A DNA stretch of 64,000 nucleotides, from NCBI RefSeq assembly GCF_910589235.1, contig NW_025813595.1:5022001-5086000 (forward strand). Direction: 5' to 3'. Within the stretch, counting starts at the first letter, position 1. The number at the start of each line of letters is the position of its first letter. The position numbers and the translations under genes were made by a program. Positions 1 through 14,759 of this stretch are shown piece after piece. A model generated the notes under the pieces. The model saw only the letters and a list, made by a program, of their open reading frames with translations, was not told where the DNA came from and did not search any database. Origin of the DNA: Vespa crabro (lineage: Eukaryota; Arthropoda; Insecta; Hymenoptera; Vespidae).

Positions 1-300
1 TAATAAAGATATTAGCGATAATATCAACAATAATAATAATAATAAAAACCATAATAACGATATAAAACATAATAACTATAATAACGATAATAATAGTGAA
101 AATAATAGTAATAATAGATGTATTAAAGTTAGTAAGGATAATAAGGATTATTATATTAATAATAATAACGTTAAATACGATAATAGCGACAATATGATTA
201 TTAATATTAACGTTAATAGATAGAATTACTATATAAAAGTTAATAGTAATAAAAATAATAACGATAAAAACGATATTAACGATAATAACAATAATAATAT
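1..300 (+). repeat. Diverged copy of the 28,833-29,132 block
   Basis: Position 1 aligns with 28,833 and the offset of 28,832 holds without an indel to at least about 240. Shared landmarks include ATTAAAGTTAGTAAGGATAA (122 and 28,954) and the TAATAGCGACAATAT region (181 and 29,013). Over 181-240 I count about 5 differences in 60 bases. The block continues left of the window edge, so this is a partial copy. Confidence 0.8.
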
Positions 301-452
301 TGATAATAACGATAATAATAATAGCAATTTAAACGATATTATCGAATATAATAATAACATTAATAACTATAATAACGATAAAACGATTATAAAGATAATA
401 ATAATGATAATAATAATAATAACAATAATAAAGATAATAATGACAAAATAAT

Positions 453-497
<45 letters not shown>

Positions 498-1090
498 GAT
501 AATAATAGTTATAACGATAAAAATAATAGAAAAATAACAATAATATGAATAATAACTATAAAAAAGATAATAACGATAATATCAATAATAATAAATACGA
601 TTAAAACCATATCATCGATAATAATAATAACAATATTTACAATAATATCGATTATAATAACAACAGTATTGACGATAATACAGATAATAATAAAAAACAA
701 TAATTACAGTAATAACGATAATAGCGATAATATCGTTAATAATAATAACGATAATAATGATAATAGCGATAAAAACAATAACGATATTAACGATAATATT
801 GACAATATTAAAGATGATAATGATAATAATTTAAAAACGACAATAATTATAGTAGTAATAACGATAATAACGATATTAAAAGTTAAAATGATAACGATAC
901 TAACGGAAATTATAAAAAAATTGATAACGCTAATAACGATAATAAAGAAATAATTTTAATAATAATAACTATAATAACGATAATAATAATAGTATTAATA
1001 AAAATATTAAAAATAATAACGATAATAACCATAATAACGATAATAATGATAATAATAACGACATTAATAACTATAATAAATATAATAAAG
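301..1090 (+). repeat. Gene-free satellite, no assigned block
   Basis: Degenerate AAT/AACGAT sequence containing one pure (AAT)13 tract at 456-494. I see no block homology here strong enough to name and no gene-like feature. Confidence 0.7.
456..494 (+). repeat. Pure (AAT)13 microsatellite
   Basis: Thirteen uninterrupted AAT units, bounded by ATT/TAT on the left and AAC on the right. Confidence 0.85.
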
Positions 1091-1296
1091 TTATGGTATT
1101 AACGATAACAGTAGTAGTAATAGTAATAATGATAATAACAAAAATAGAGACAATAAAATAAAAATAATAAAGATAATAACGATATTATCTAAAATAACGA
1201 TAAAAGCTATAAGATTAATAATAATAAGAACAATGACAACGATAATAAAGACAATAAACATAAAAACAGTAACGACAATACGACAATAATAATAAT

Positions 1297-1300
<4 letters not shown>
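1091..1300 (+). repeat. Partial copy of the two-box 390-bp module (M1)
   Basis: Begins with TTATGGTATTAACGAT at 1,091, continues through a GTAGTAGTAATAGTAATAA segment, a GATAAAAGCTATAAGATTAA segment near 1,200 and an ATACGACAATAATAAT segment near 1,277, in the same order as in the full copies at 10.8 and 40.0 kb. The downstream box and internal TTTCGATATT box are missing, so only the left part survives. Confidence 0.65.
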
Positions 1301-1336
<36 letters not shown>

Positions 1337-1440
1337 TTAATGATTCCAACGAAAATAATGATAATAATGTTAGTAATAATAACAATAATTACAATAATAA
1401 CGATGATAAAGATAATAATGATAATAACGATAATAATATT

Positions 1441-4400
1441 TATGACAATAATTATAATACTGATAATAAAGATAATAACGATAATATAGATAATAACGTT
1501 AATAATAATAACAATAATAACGATTATAACGATAATAACGATAATAATAGAGACAATAATAATAATATTAAAAATAATAACAAAAAAATTACGATTTATT
1601 TATAATAACGATATTAATAATAACGATATTATCGATAATAATAATAATTTTAATAGCAATAATGACCTTAATAAAGATAATAACGTAAATAATGAAAAGA
1701 TAATAACGATAATAGTAATAATAATTTCGATAGTAATAATAATTACAATAATGAGGATAATAACGATTATAATAATAACGATAATGAGGATGATAATAAT
1801 ATCTATAATAGCACTAATAACGATAATAATTATAATAATAACAGCAATAATAACGATAACAACTATAATAACATTAATCATAATAATAATGATAACGAAA
1901 CTAAGAATAATAATTGTGTAAACGATAAAAATAATAACATTAATATCGGTGATAAAAATAATAACGGTAAAAATAATAATAATTATAACGAAAATAACTA
2001 TTATAATGATAATAACGTTAATAATGCTAATAATAAGAGCAATAATTACGATAAAAGGATAATAATTATAATAATAGATGTAATAATTACAACATCGACA
2101 ATTATAAAAATAATAATAATAATAATAATAGTAATAATAACAATAATAACAGTATAAACAATAAAAACGATAATAAAAATATTATCCTTAATAATAATAA
2201 TAATATTAACGATTATAACGGTAATAACGATAATGATATTAATAATAATAGAATTAATTACGATAATAACGTTTATAACGTAATAATGATAACAATAATA
2301 ACGATAATAAGGATAGTAATAATAATAATAGTAATGAAAATAATATCGAAAATAACGGTAATAACGATTACGAAGATAATAATAATAATAATAAGATAAT
2401 AGCGATATAAATGATAATATCGATGACAACGATTAAAATAATAACAATAATAACAATAATAACAGTAATAACGACAATAATTATATTAATAATAATTATA
2501 ATAATAATAATAATGATAATAGCGATAATAACGATATTATTAAAAATAATGATAAATATAAAAATAATGACGATAGTGATGAAAATAAAAATTTTAATAA
2601 TAACGATATTTTCTATAATAATGATAATACTAATACCGATAATAACGATTAAATTATAATAACAATAATAATAATAATATTATTATTAAGATTAATAACG
2701 ATAACAAGGACAATGGTGATAATGATAATAATAATTTTAACATAAATGTCGTTAATAACGATAATTATTTTAATAGAAGTAATAATAACAATATTAACAA
2801 TGTTTGCAATAATAATGATAGTAAGGATAATAATAGTGGTAACAATTAAAGTAATAACAGTAATAACGATAATAACAATAATAAGGATAATAATAATAAA
2901 GATAATAACGACAGTAGTAATAATAATATCGATAGAAACAATAATGACGGTAATAAAGAAAATAACGATAATAACGATAATAATAATAAAATTAATAACG
3001 ATAATTACGTTAATAAAGAAAATAATATTAACAATAATAACGATAACAACGATAATAAGGATAATAGTAATAACGATAATAACGACAATAGTAATTTTAA
3101 AAATATTGATAAAAACGATAATAACAATAATAATAATAATAGTAATAATAATGAAAACGATAAAAACAATAATTACGATATTAATAATGATAATAATAAC
3201 CATAATAAAGATAATAACTGAAATAATAATAATAATAATAATAATAATTACAATAATAAAGATAATAATGACTATAATAATACGAATAATAATAATAAGA
3301 AGAATATCAATAATAACGAAAAGAGCGCTAATAATAATAGTCATAATATCTATAATGACACTAATATCGGTAACATCAACTATAATAAATACGAAAATAT
3401 CGATAATTTTGATAATTATAATATCAATAATAAGAATAATAAGAATAATAATGATAATAATCAAAATAATATGTATAAAAATAATAATGATAATAACGAT
3501 AATAACGATATTAACGACAATAAAACTAATAATAATAATAAGGGGTAATAGAGATTATAACTATAATAATGATAATGACAATAATAATAATTGTAATAAT
3601 AAAGATAATAATGATAATATAGGAAATAAGGATAATAATAATAACAATAATAATGATAATAACGATATAAATGATAATAACGACAATGATAATATTATTA
3701 ATAACAACAATGAGAATAATAACGATAATAAGAATAATAATAAATACGATAAAGCCAATATTATCGACAATAATATTAACAATATTAATGATACTATCGA
3801 TAATAATATTAACAATATTAACGATAATATCGATAATAATAATAACATTATTAACGATAATATATATATGAAAATTATAACAATAATAATAATAACAGTA
3901 ATAACAATAATACTGATAATAACGATAATAACGATAATAATAGTAGTAATAATAACAATTATTAAACTAATAACGTTAAAACGATAATAACGATAATAAT
4001 AGTTTAATAATAACAATAATAACAATAATAACGATAATAAGGTTATTAACGATAATATCTATAATTATAATAACCATATTAGCAATAATAACGATATTAT
4101 CAATCATAACAATAACGACAATAACGATAATATCGATAATAATAATAACATTCTTAACGTTAACATCGATAAAAATAATAATAATAATAACATTAACTAC
4201 GATAATAACGATAATAAGTATAATAATAATAATGAAAATAACTATAATAACCATATTAACGATAATAATAACAATAATAAGAATAGTAATAATAATAACG
4301 TTAATTACGATAATTACGATAATAAAAATAGTAATTATAACGCTAATAATAACTATAATAATGATAATAATAAATAAGATAATATCGATCAATTCGGTAA

Positions 4401-5760
4401 TAATAATAACAATATTAACGATAATTTCGATTAAATTAATAACAATATTAACGATAATATCTATAAATAAAAATAATAATAATAATAAAAGTAAGAACGA
4501 TAGTAGAGATAACAACAATGATAATAATAATAACGATAATAAGGATAATAATGTTAATAAAAATAATTATAATAAAGATAACAACGATAATGACGAAAGT
4601 AGCGATAATAATATTTTCAATAAGAAAGATAATTACGATAATAATGATATTAGCGATAAAATTTATAATAATGATAACAACAATGACGATAATAATGTAA
4701 ATAATAATAACAAAAATAACGATAATAACGACATTCACGATAATAATAATTACAATAAAAACGATAATAACGACATTTACGATAATAATAATTACAATAA
4801 TAACGATAATAACGACAATAATGATAACAAGGAAGATAATTATAATAATAATATCAATAGAAACGATAAATTGGTAATACTTACGATTATAACGATAGTA
4901 ACGTTAATAACGATATTAACCATAATAAGATTAATAACTCTATTTACGTTAATAACGATAATAATATCAGCAATAATAGCGGCAATAGCGACAATAACGG
5001 TAACAATAATAATAACATTATTGACAATAATATTGATAATAACGATATCAAAAATAATGGTAATGACAATAATAATAATAATAGTAATCAAAATAATAAT
5101 TATAATAACGTTAATAATAATAACAATGATAACGGCAATAATGATAATAATATTAATAAAGATATTAGCAATAATAATAGTAGTAATTAATAACATTTAT
5201 AACGAAATTAACCATAATAACGATAACAATAATAACGATTATTACTATAATAACTAAAATAATAAAAACGATAGAAATGATATTAGTAAAAATAATAATA
5301 CCGATAAAAACGATAATAAATTTATATTAATAATAAAAAGAATAACGATAGTAAAAAATTAACTATATAAACTATGATAAAACGAAAAACTACGAATATA
5401 ACGATAATAATTATAACAATAATAACGATAATAACTACAAAAATTATAACAATAACAACGATAATAAAAATAATAACAATAATAACGACTATAACGATAA
5501 TAATAATAATAATGATAAAAGTAGTAAAAACGATAATAATAAAAATAATAATAATAATAACGATAAAAACGATAATAGTACATGTTATAATAATACTAAT
5601 AACTATAATAACGATAATAACGATAATAATGATAATAACAATTATAATTACAACGATAATACCGATAATGGTATTATTAATAATAACGATATTAACAATA
5701 ATAACGATGAAACGATAATAATAATAATAGTAATAACGATAATAACGATATTAACGGAAA
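1441..5760 (+). repeat. Segmental block A, copy 1
   Basis: Collinear with 34,110-36,700 and in part with 61,304-64,000. Landmarks shared with the 34-kb copy are GCTAATAATAAGAGCAATAA at 2,026 (34,140; offset 32,114), the only GGGG runs I noticed, at 3,542 and 35,747 (offset 32,205), and ACTAATAACTATAATAACG at 5,595 (36,493; offset 30,898). The falling offset means the 34-kb copy lacks about 1.3 kb present here. With the 61-kb copy, TATGACAATAATTATAATAC at 1,441 matches 61,304. It reads as Ile- or Asn-rich strings in several frames, but these carry no domain. Confidence 0.8.
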
Positions 5761-6159
5761 TAAGGATAATAATAATAGCAATAATAACAATAATAGCGAT
5801 ATTAATTATAAAAAGAATAATAAAGACAGTAACAATAATAATAATAGTAATAATAATGTTAATAACGTTATTAACGATAATAACGATAATAATAATGACA
5901 GTAATAAAGATAATAACGATAATATCGATTATAATAATAACAATAAAATCGATAGTAATGATATTAATGATAACTATAATAACATTAATTACGATAATAA
6001 CGGCAATAGTAATAATAATAATACCCATAATAATATTAACAATTATTACGATAATGAAGTTTTTTACGATAATAATAATAACGAAAATAACGATAATAGC
6101 GATAATAATAATAATATTAATAATAAAGGATATAACAATATTCACGAAAATAACGATAA
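5761..6159 (+). repeat. Gene-free satellite
   Basis: Degenerate AAT sequence. A GAAGTTTTTTACGATAATAA segment at about 6,057 carries a run of six T and resembles the block-F boxes at 14.2, 19.7 and 29.8 kb. Nothing gene-like is visible. Confidence 0.6.
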
Positions 6160-6435
6160 TAATAATAATAACGATAATAATAAAAATAATAATAACAATA
6201 ATAACGATAATAACGGTTATAATTGTAATAACTATAATAATGATATTAACAATAAGAATAAAAGTAATAATAAAGACATTAACGTTATGATCGATAATAA
6301 TGATAATAACGATACTAATAATAATAATAATAACAATAATAAAAATAATAACGATTATAATCATAATAACTATAATAATGATATTAACAATAAGAATAAA
6401 AGTTATAATAAAGACATTAACGTTATGAACGATAA
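6160..6435 (+). repeat. 138-bp tandem duplication
   Basis: GATATTAACAATAAGAATAA occurs at 6,242 and again at 6,380. The downstream CGTTATGA occurs at 6,283 and 6,421, and TAACGGTTAT/TAACGATTAT at 6,211 and 6,349, all 138 bp apart. The period is divisible by three, so the duplicated text appears twice in the same frame of the complementary-strand translation. Outer limits are approximate. Confidence 0.8.
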
Positions 6436-6965
6436 TAACGATAATAATAATAACAATAATGACGATTATAAGGATAATAATGTTAATAACGATAATTATA
6501 GTAATAATAAAAACGATAATAATAATATTAACGATAATAAGCATTATGATAATAATAATAAGAACGATAAAATCGATAATAACGAAATTAACGATAGTGA
6601 CGATAATTATAATAATATTAAAAACGATTTTATATATAATAACGAAAACATCAAGAATAATAATAAAAATAATATCGATAATAGAGATAATAACGATAAG
6701 AACAATAATAATAATATCGATTATAGCGATAATAACGATAATAACAATATTAATAGAAATAAAAATTTAGAAAATATTGATAATAAGGAGAATAATAATA
6801 AAGTTAATAATGATAAAAACGACAGTAGCTATAATAATAATAACAATTAGAACGATAATAACGAAAATAACGATAGGGACGTTAATAACGAAAATAAAAA
6901 TAAAAATAATAACGATAATAACGATAACATCGATAATAATTATGACGAAAATATCGACAATAAGG

Positions 6966-8997
6966 ATAATAATAATAGCAATAATAGCGATAACATCGTT
7001 AATAACAATAATCGTAATAACAACGATAATAAGGATAATAACGGTAATAACGATAATAATAATAATAATAATAACGATAATAACGTTATTTACGTATATA
7101 AGGATAATAATAATAACAATATTAACAATAATACCGATATTAATAATAATAGAAATAATAAAGACAGTAACAATAATAATAATAGTAATACTAATGTTAA
7201 TAACGTTATAAACGATAATAACGATAATAATACTAACGGTAATAACGATAATAACGATAATATGGATTATAATACTAAAAATAAAATAGATAGTAAGGAT
7301 ATTAAAAGTAACAATAATAAAATTAAATACGAAAATAACGACAATAATAATAATAATAATAACCATAATAATGATAATAAAGTTATAATAATAATAGTAA
7401 TAATAATATTAATAACGATAATAACGGTTATAATGTTAATAACTATAATAACGATATTAACAATTAGAATAATAATAATATTAGAGATATTAAAGTTATT
7501 AACGATAATAATAATAATAATAATAACAATAGTAACGAAAATGACGACAAAAAGAATAATAATAATAACGAAAATAACAATAATAGTAATATTAATAATA
7601 CCTATAGTAACAATAATAACAATAATGACAATAATAATAATTATAATAATAACGATTATAAGGATAATTACGTTAATAACGATAATAATAATAAAATTAA
7701 TAACGAAAGTTACGATAATAACGAAAATAATAATAGCATTAATAACGATAATAATGATAATAATAATAATAATAGTTATAACAATATTAAGGATATTAAC
7801 GATAATAAAGATAATACTAATAACGATGACAACGAAAAAAATAATAATATTAATATAAATAATAACGAAAATAAGGATAATAACGATAACAACGATATAA
7901 ACAATAATAATAATAATAATGATAATAACTATAATAACAAAAAAAACACTGATAACGAGAGGAATAGGAACGAAAATAACGAAATAAGAATAATAATAAT
8001 TACATTAATAACGATAACAACGACAATAGCGAAAAAATAATAATAATAATAACGAAAGTAAGGATAATAACGTGCCAACGATAATAATAATAACAATAAT
8101 AAGGATAAGAACAACAATAATAATGAAGTAAATAAAGATATTAACGATGACAACGATAATAATAATAACAATTATAAAGATAATTACGATTATAACGATT
8201 ATATGGATTATAACAATAACGATAATAACGATTTTACTAATAACAATAAGAACGATAATGAAGATAAAACGATAAAAGTGATAATAACTATAATAACAAA
8301 AATAACAATTAAATAATTGTATTAATAGAGATATTAACGTTATTAACGATAATAACGATAATAATAAAAACAGTAATAAAGATAAATACGATAATAACGA
8401 AAATTATAATACAAATTTTAACGTATATAGAGATAAATACTATTTCAAAGATAATAATTATAACAATAATAACGATAAAAACGATATTAACGATAATAAC
8501 TATAACGATAATAACGATAATATCGATAATACTAATAACAATATTATTGATAATATCGGTAATAATAATAATAATGACGATAATATCGATAATAACGATA
8601 ATAATGATAATAACGATAATATCGATTATAGCGAAAATAATAATTACGATAATGACGGTAATATTAATAAAGATAATAAGGTTAATAAGGTAAATAGCGA
8701 TAATAATAATAGTAATAATAATAATAATAACGATAATAACGATTATAATGATAAGAACGATAATAATAGAAGTAATAATAACAATATTAAAAATAATAAG
8801 TAAAATAACGATAAAAAAGATAATGAAAATAATAATAATAGTAATAATAATAAAGAAAATTACGATATTAACGAAAATAATAAAAGTAATAATAAAAAAA
8901 TAACAATAATATCGTTAATAACGATAATAACGATATTAATAATAACGATAATAACTGCTATGAAAATAATAATATCGATAATAAAAATAATAACGAC

Positions 8998-9047
<50 letters not shown>

Positions 9048-10200
9048 TAATAATAATATTAATATCGATAATAACAATAATAACGATAATAACAATAATA
9101 ACGATAATAATATTATTAATAATAACAATAATAACAATAAGAACGATAATAAGGATAATAATAAATACGATAAATAAGATAATATCGATAATAATATTAA
9201 CAATATTAACGGTAATTTGGATAATAATTATATCAATATTAACGATAATATCGATAATAATAGTAACATATTAACGACAATATCTATAAAAATAATAAAA
9301 ATAATAATAAGGATAATAATGATAATAACGATATTAGTAATATTAATAATAAGGATAATTACGATAATAACGATAATAATAATAACAATAATACAATAAT
9401 GACGATAATCACGATAATAATAATTACAATTATAACGATAATAACGACAATAATGATAATAAGGAAAATAATTATAATAATAAAAATAATAAAAACGATA
9501 AGGTGATAATACTTACAATAATAATGATAATAACAATAATAACGATATTAACTATAATAAAATTAATAACTATATTTACGTTAACAACGATAAGGATATT
9601 AGGAATAATAGCGATAATAATTATAATAACGTTAATAATAATAACAATATAAACTGCAATATTAATAATAATAATAATAAAGATAAGAGCAATAATAATA
9701 ACTGCAATAGCATTAGTAAACATTATAACGAAAATAACAATAATGACGATGACAATAATAACGATTATTACAATAATAACAAAAATAATAAAACGATAGT
9801 ATCGTTAATAGTAATAATCATAATACCGTAAAAACGATAATAAATTTAATAATAAAGATATAATAAAGATAATAACGATCTTATCGGAATGATTATAACA
9901 ATAATATCGATAATAACGTTATAAGATGTAATAATATTAACAATAATAACGATAATACTAATAACCATAATAAATATAATAATAATAGTAATAATAACAA
10001 TAATAACGAAAATTATAATATTAATAACAACAATAATAACAATAATAACGATAATAATGATAATAATAAGTACGATAAGGTCGATAATATAGATAAAAAT
10101 ATTAATAATATTAATGATAATATGGATAATAAAAATAACATTATTAACGATAATATCAATAAGCATAAAAATAATAATAATAATAGTAATAACGATAATA
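6966..10200 (+). repeat. Segmental block D, diverged copy 0
   Basis: Collinear with 49,550-53,000. The offset is 42,631-42,632 from about 7,262 to 7,950, falls to 42,371 near 9,217 (about 260 bp present here are missing in the other copy) and is about 42,800 near 10,012. Examples: the CACTGATAACGAGAGGAATA segment at 7,947 and 50,579, and GGTTATAATGTTAATAACTA near 7,425 and 50,057. Identity looks about 90-95% where compared. It serves as an outgroup for the 4.7-kb tandem duplication. Confidence 0.8.
8998..9042 (+). repeat. Pure (AAT)15 microsatellite
   Basis: Fifteen uninterrupted AAT units, then AAA and a few more AAT units. Lies inside block D copy 0. Confidence 0.85.
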
Positions 10201-10604
10201 ACGATAATAATAGTAGTATTACTAACATTAATAACAATAATAGCGGTAATAAGGTAATAAACGGTAATAACGATAATTAAAATAACCATATTAACAATAA
10301 TAACGATATTATCGATGATAACAATAACAATAATAAAGATAATATCTATAATAATAATAATATTATTAACGTTAACATCGATGATAATAATAATTATAAT
10401 AACATTAATAACGATAATATCGATAATAACTATAATAATTAGATAATAATTAGATTAACGATAATAACAATAGTAATATTATTGATAATAACGATACTAA
10501 CGATAATAACGAAAAAATAATAATAATAATGAGGATAATAGCGCCTATAACGGTAATAATAATAATACCAATATCGCCAATAACGATAATAACGATAAAG
10601 CGAA

Positions 10605-10635
<31 letters not shown>

Positions 10636-10810
10636 TCGATATTAAAGATAATGACGACAATAATAATAATAAAAATAATATTAATAATAATAACGATAAT
10701 GACGATAATAATAATAGTTATATTAACAATAATAACAATAATAAGGATAATAACGATAATAACTATAAAAATAATAATAACGACAATAATAACTATAATA
10801 AATATAATAA
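10201..10810 (+). repeat. Gene-free satellite between block D and module M2
   Basis: Degenerate AAT/AACGAT sequence. GTTAACATCGATGATAATAA near 10,371 recalls the GTTAACATCGATAAAAATAA of block A near 4,159, so this stretch is probably another mosaic piece. No gene-like feature. Confidence 0.55.
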
Positions 10811-11218
10811 CAATATGTTATTAACGATAATGACGACAATATTAGTAATAGTAATAACGATAATAACCAAAATAACAGCAATAAAATTAATAATAATAAC
10901 AAGATAATAAAGATATTATCGAAAATAAAGATAAAAGCTATAAAAATAATACTAATAAGAACAATGACAACGATATTAACGATAATAAAAATAATAACAG
11001 TAACGATAATACGACAATAATAATAACAACAATAAAAATGATAATAAAAATAACAACAATAATAAGGTTAATAACTATATTAACTATTTCAATAATAAAG
11101 GAAATAACATTAATTTCGATATTAATAATAGCAACATTAAAGATAATAACGATAATAATAATAATAATAACAACCTTAATAACTATAATAAATATAATAA
11201 CGATATGGTATTAACGAT
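10811..11218 (+). repeat. Complete two-box 390-bp module (M2)
   Basis: The left box CAATATGTTATTAACGAT is at 10,811, the internal box TAATTTCGATATTAATAA at 11,111 and the right box CGATATGGTATTAACGAT at 11,201. Spacings are 300 bp and 90 bp. Between them lie the GATAAAAGCTATAAAAATAA and ATACGACAATAATAATAACA segments found in order in the other copies. No function is evident. Confidence 0.8.
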
Positions 11219-12130
11219 AAGAACGGCAATAGTAGTAATAGTAATAACAATGATAAAGATAATATCTATTTAATAATCTATAAAAATGATAATAATAATA
11301 ATAATAAAAGTAATAACGGTAATACCGATAATAACAATGATACTAATAGTAACTATAATAAGGATAATAACTATAATAAGGATAATAACTATAATAATAT
11401 TAATCATAATAAAGATAACAACGATAATAACGATAACAGTTATAAAACAGCTAATATAAAAATCGATAATATTAATAATAATAATAACATTAATAACGAT
11501 AATAACAATAATAACTATAATAATAATTACCGAAAATAACGATAATAACGATAATAACGATATTAATGATAATAATAATAATACCAATATCGACAATAAC
11601 CATCATAACGATAACAACGATAATAATAATAATAATAATATAATAATAGTAATAATAATAACGTTAATTACGTTAATTACGATAATATTATTAGTAATTA
11701 TAACAATAATAGCAATAATAACAATAATAACGATAATAATAAAAAAGTTTATATCTATAATTTCAATAATAGTAATAATAATATTAACGAATATATCGAC
11801 AAAAATAATAACAATAATAACAATCTTAAAAATAATAATCATAATAACGATAATAATATCATTATTATTAATACCAATAATACCGATAATAACGATAATA
11901 ATAATAATATCGAATATAATAACAACGATAATACCGATAATATTAGTAATAATAATAACGATAATGACTATATTTAGGATAATAATAATAACAATAATAG
12001 AGATAAGAACGATATTATCTATAATAACAATATTAATAAAAACGATAATAACTAAAATAACGATGTAACGATAGTAATAACAATAATATTAACAATAATA
12101 TTGATAATAATAATAATAATAGCAATAATA
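11219..12130 (+). repeat. Gene-free satellite
   Basis: Degenerate AAT/AACGAT sequence. I see no gene and no block match strong enough to name. Confidence 0.6.
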
Positions 12131-12842
12131 ACGATAATAAAGATAATAACGATAATAATGATAACGATATTAACGATAATAATAATAATAATTATATCAA
12201 AAATAACATTAATTACGATAATGACTAAAATAACAATAATAATAATTACGATAATGCCGATGATAATAATATCTATAATAACGTTAATAACGATAATAAT
12301 AAAAACAAAAATATCAATAAAAACGATAATAACTATAAGAACAATAATAATATTAACAATAATAAAGATAATAATTATATTAAAAATATCAATAATCTAC
12401 GATAACGTAGATAAAAACAACAACAATAATAGGAAAAATAACAAAAGTAAGGATAATAACGATAATAGCGTCAATAATAAAAATAATAACGATAATAAAG
12501 ATAACGATATTAACGATAATAGTAATAATAATAATATCAAAAATAACAATAATTACGATAATGACTATAATAACAATAATAATAATTACGGTAATGGCGA
12601 TGATAATAATATCTATAATAACGTTAATAACGATAATAATAATAACAAAAATATCAATAAAAACAATAATAACTATAATAACAATAATAATATTAACAAT
12701 AATAACGATAATAATTATATTAAAAATAACAAAAATCTACGATAACGTAAATAAAAACAACAACAATAAAAGGAAAAATAACAAAAATAAGGATAAGAAA
12801 GATAATAGCCTCAATAATAAAAATAATAACGATAATAGCGAT
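12131..12842 (+). repeat. 340-bp tandem duplication
   Basis: ATAACGATATTAACGATAAT occurs at 12,161 and 12,501, GATGATAATAATATCTATAA near 12,259 and 12,599, and CTACGATAACGTA at 12,397 and 12,737, all exactly 340 bp apart. Comparing 12,241-12,480 with 12,581-12,820, I count about 14 differences in 240 bases (roughly 94% identity) and no indel. The period is not a multiple of three, which argues against a coding repeat. Confidence 0.85.
12396..12411. other. Small inverted repeat (6-bp stem, 4-nt loop)
   Basis: TCTACG and CGTAGA are perfect reverse complements around ATAA. In the second 340-bp copy (12,736-12,751) the right arm has changed to CGTAAA, so the stem is not conserved. Probably chance or a minor hairpin. 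Confidence 0.35.
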
Positions 12843-14190
12843 AATAACAATAATAATAATAACGATAATATCGATAATAACATTAATAATACTAGCAGTA
12901 ATGACTATTTTAACGGTATTAACTAAATTTAAGAAATTAGTAGTAACGATAGTATCGTAAATAATCATCATAATAACGATTATAACGAAAATGACGAGAA
13001 TAACGATAATAATAATAAAATTAATAACGATAATTATGTTAATAACGAAAATAATAACAGCATTAATATCGATAATAACGATAATTATAATAACGATAAC
13101 AATTACAACATAAGGATAATAACGATAATTACGATAATACTAATAAAGATGACAACAATAAAAACAATAACATTAATATTACTAATAAGGAAAATAAGGA
13201 TATTAACGATAACAACTATAATATTAATATTTAATATCAGGATAATAACCATATTAACTTTAATAACGATACCAACGTCAGTAACGATAAAAATAATGAT
13301 AATAATAATATCGAAAATAAGGATAATTACGATGTCAACGATAATAATAATAACAACAAAAAGAACAATAAAAATAATAAAGTTAAAGTAAATAAGGATA
13401 ATAACGATGACAATGATAATAATAATAACAATACTAAAGTAATAACGATAATAACGATTATAAGGATTATATCAATAACGATAATAGAAATAATAATGAG
13501 AACGGTAATGAAGATAAAACGATAAAAATGATAATAACTATAATAACAAATATAATAACGATAATAATAATAACAATAATAACGATAAAAACGATATAAA
13601 TGATAACAACAGTAATATTATGATAATAACAAGAATAACAGTAATAACAATAACAATAATAACGATTATAACAATAATTATAAAAAGAATAGGACCGATA
13701 ATAATAATAATGAAGTTAATAATAATAATAATATTAGAGATATTAACTATAATAAAAACAATAATAATTATAACAATAATAATAATAATAATAATAGTAA
13801 CCATAATAACGATAATATCGATAATAACGATAGTAATAATAACGATAATTACGATAATAATAATAATAATAACGATAATAACGATAATTACGATATAAGG
13901 ATAATAATAAAAGTAATAATAACATTATTAAAAATAATAAGTATAATAACGATAATAAGTACTACAATAGTAGTAATAATGAAAGTAATAAAAATAATAG
14001 CCATAAAAACGATTTTAACGATAATAATTATGACGATAATAACGATAATATCTATAAAATTAATAACATTATTTATGATAATATCGATACTAATAATTGT
14101 AATAATAAAAATTATAATGATTATAACGATAATAGCGATTATAATAAAACGAAAATAACGATAATAATAATAATAATATTATTGTTAGTA
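12843..14190 (+). repeat. Gene-free satellite with one module-L box
   Basis: Degenerate AAT sequence. GAAGATAAAACGATAAAA at 13,510 is followed by ATGATAATAACTATAATAAC, matching boxes at 8,260, 39,637 and 50,837. The rest has no named block and no gene. Confidence 0.6.
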
Positions 14191-14199
14191 ACAATAATA

Positions 14200-14360
14200 A
14201 TGATAACGATGTTTATAATTGTAATAATAATAACGATTATAACGATAATAACGATAATAATGATAATAACGATAATAATTATATTAATAAAAGGAACAAT
14301 AATAACGATATTAACGAAAATATTAGTAACAATTGTAATGTTAACAACGACAGAAACATA
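14200..14360 (+). repeat. Block F, copy 1
   Basis: Starts with AACGATGTTTATAATTGTAA near 14,206 and contains ATATTAACGAAAATATTAGT and GTAATGTTAACAACGA. The same order appears near 19,691 and 29,783. Confidence 0.65.
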
Positions 14361-14706
14361 ATAATAATAATAATAATAATAACGAAAGTAAAGATAACAA
14401 CGATAACAATAATGACAAAAATAGCGATAATATCGATATTAACGATAATAATAATAATATTAATAACGAAATTAAAAATAATTTCAATAATAACAATAAT
14501 AATAGTAGAAATAATAACAATAATAACGATAATAAAGATAACAATAATATTATTAACGATAACAATGATAATATTAATATAAATAATAACGATAATATCG
14601 ATAATAAACATAAGAATATTAATATTAATAAAGATAATAAAGATATTAACGATAATACCGATAATAACGATTATAACAGTAGTAGCGATAATAAATACAA
14701 TAACGA

Positions 14707-14759
<53 letters not shown>

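Noticed and set aside
12396..12411. Hairpin as a regulatory element
   Set aside because: The stem is only 6 bp and is already broken in the adjacent 340-bp copy.
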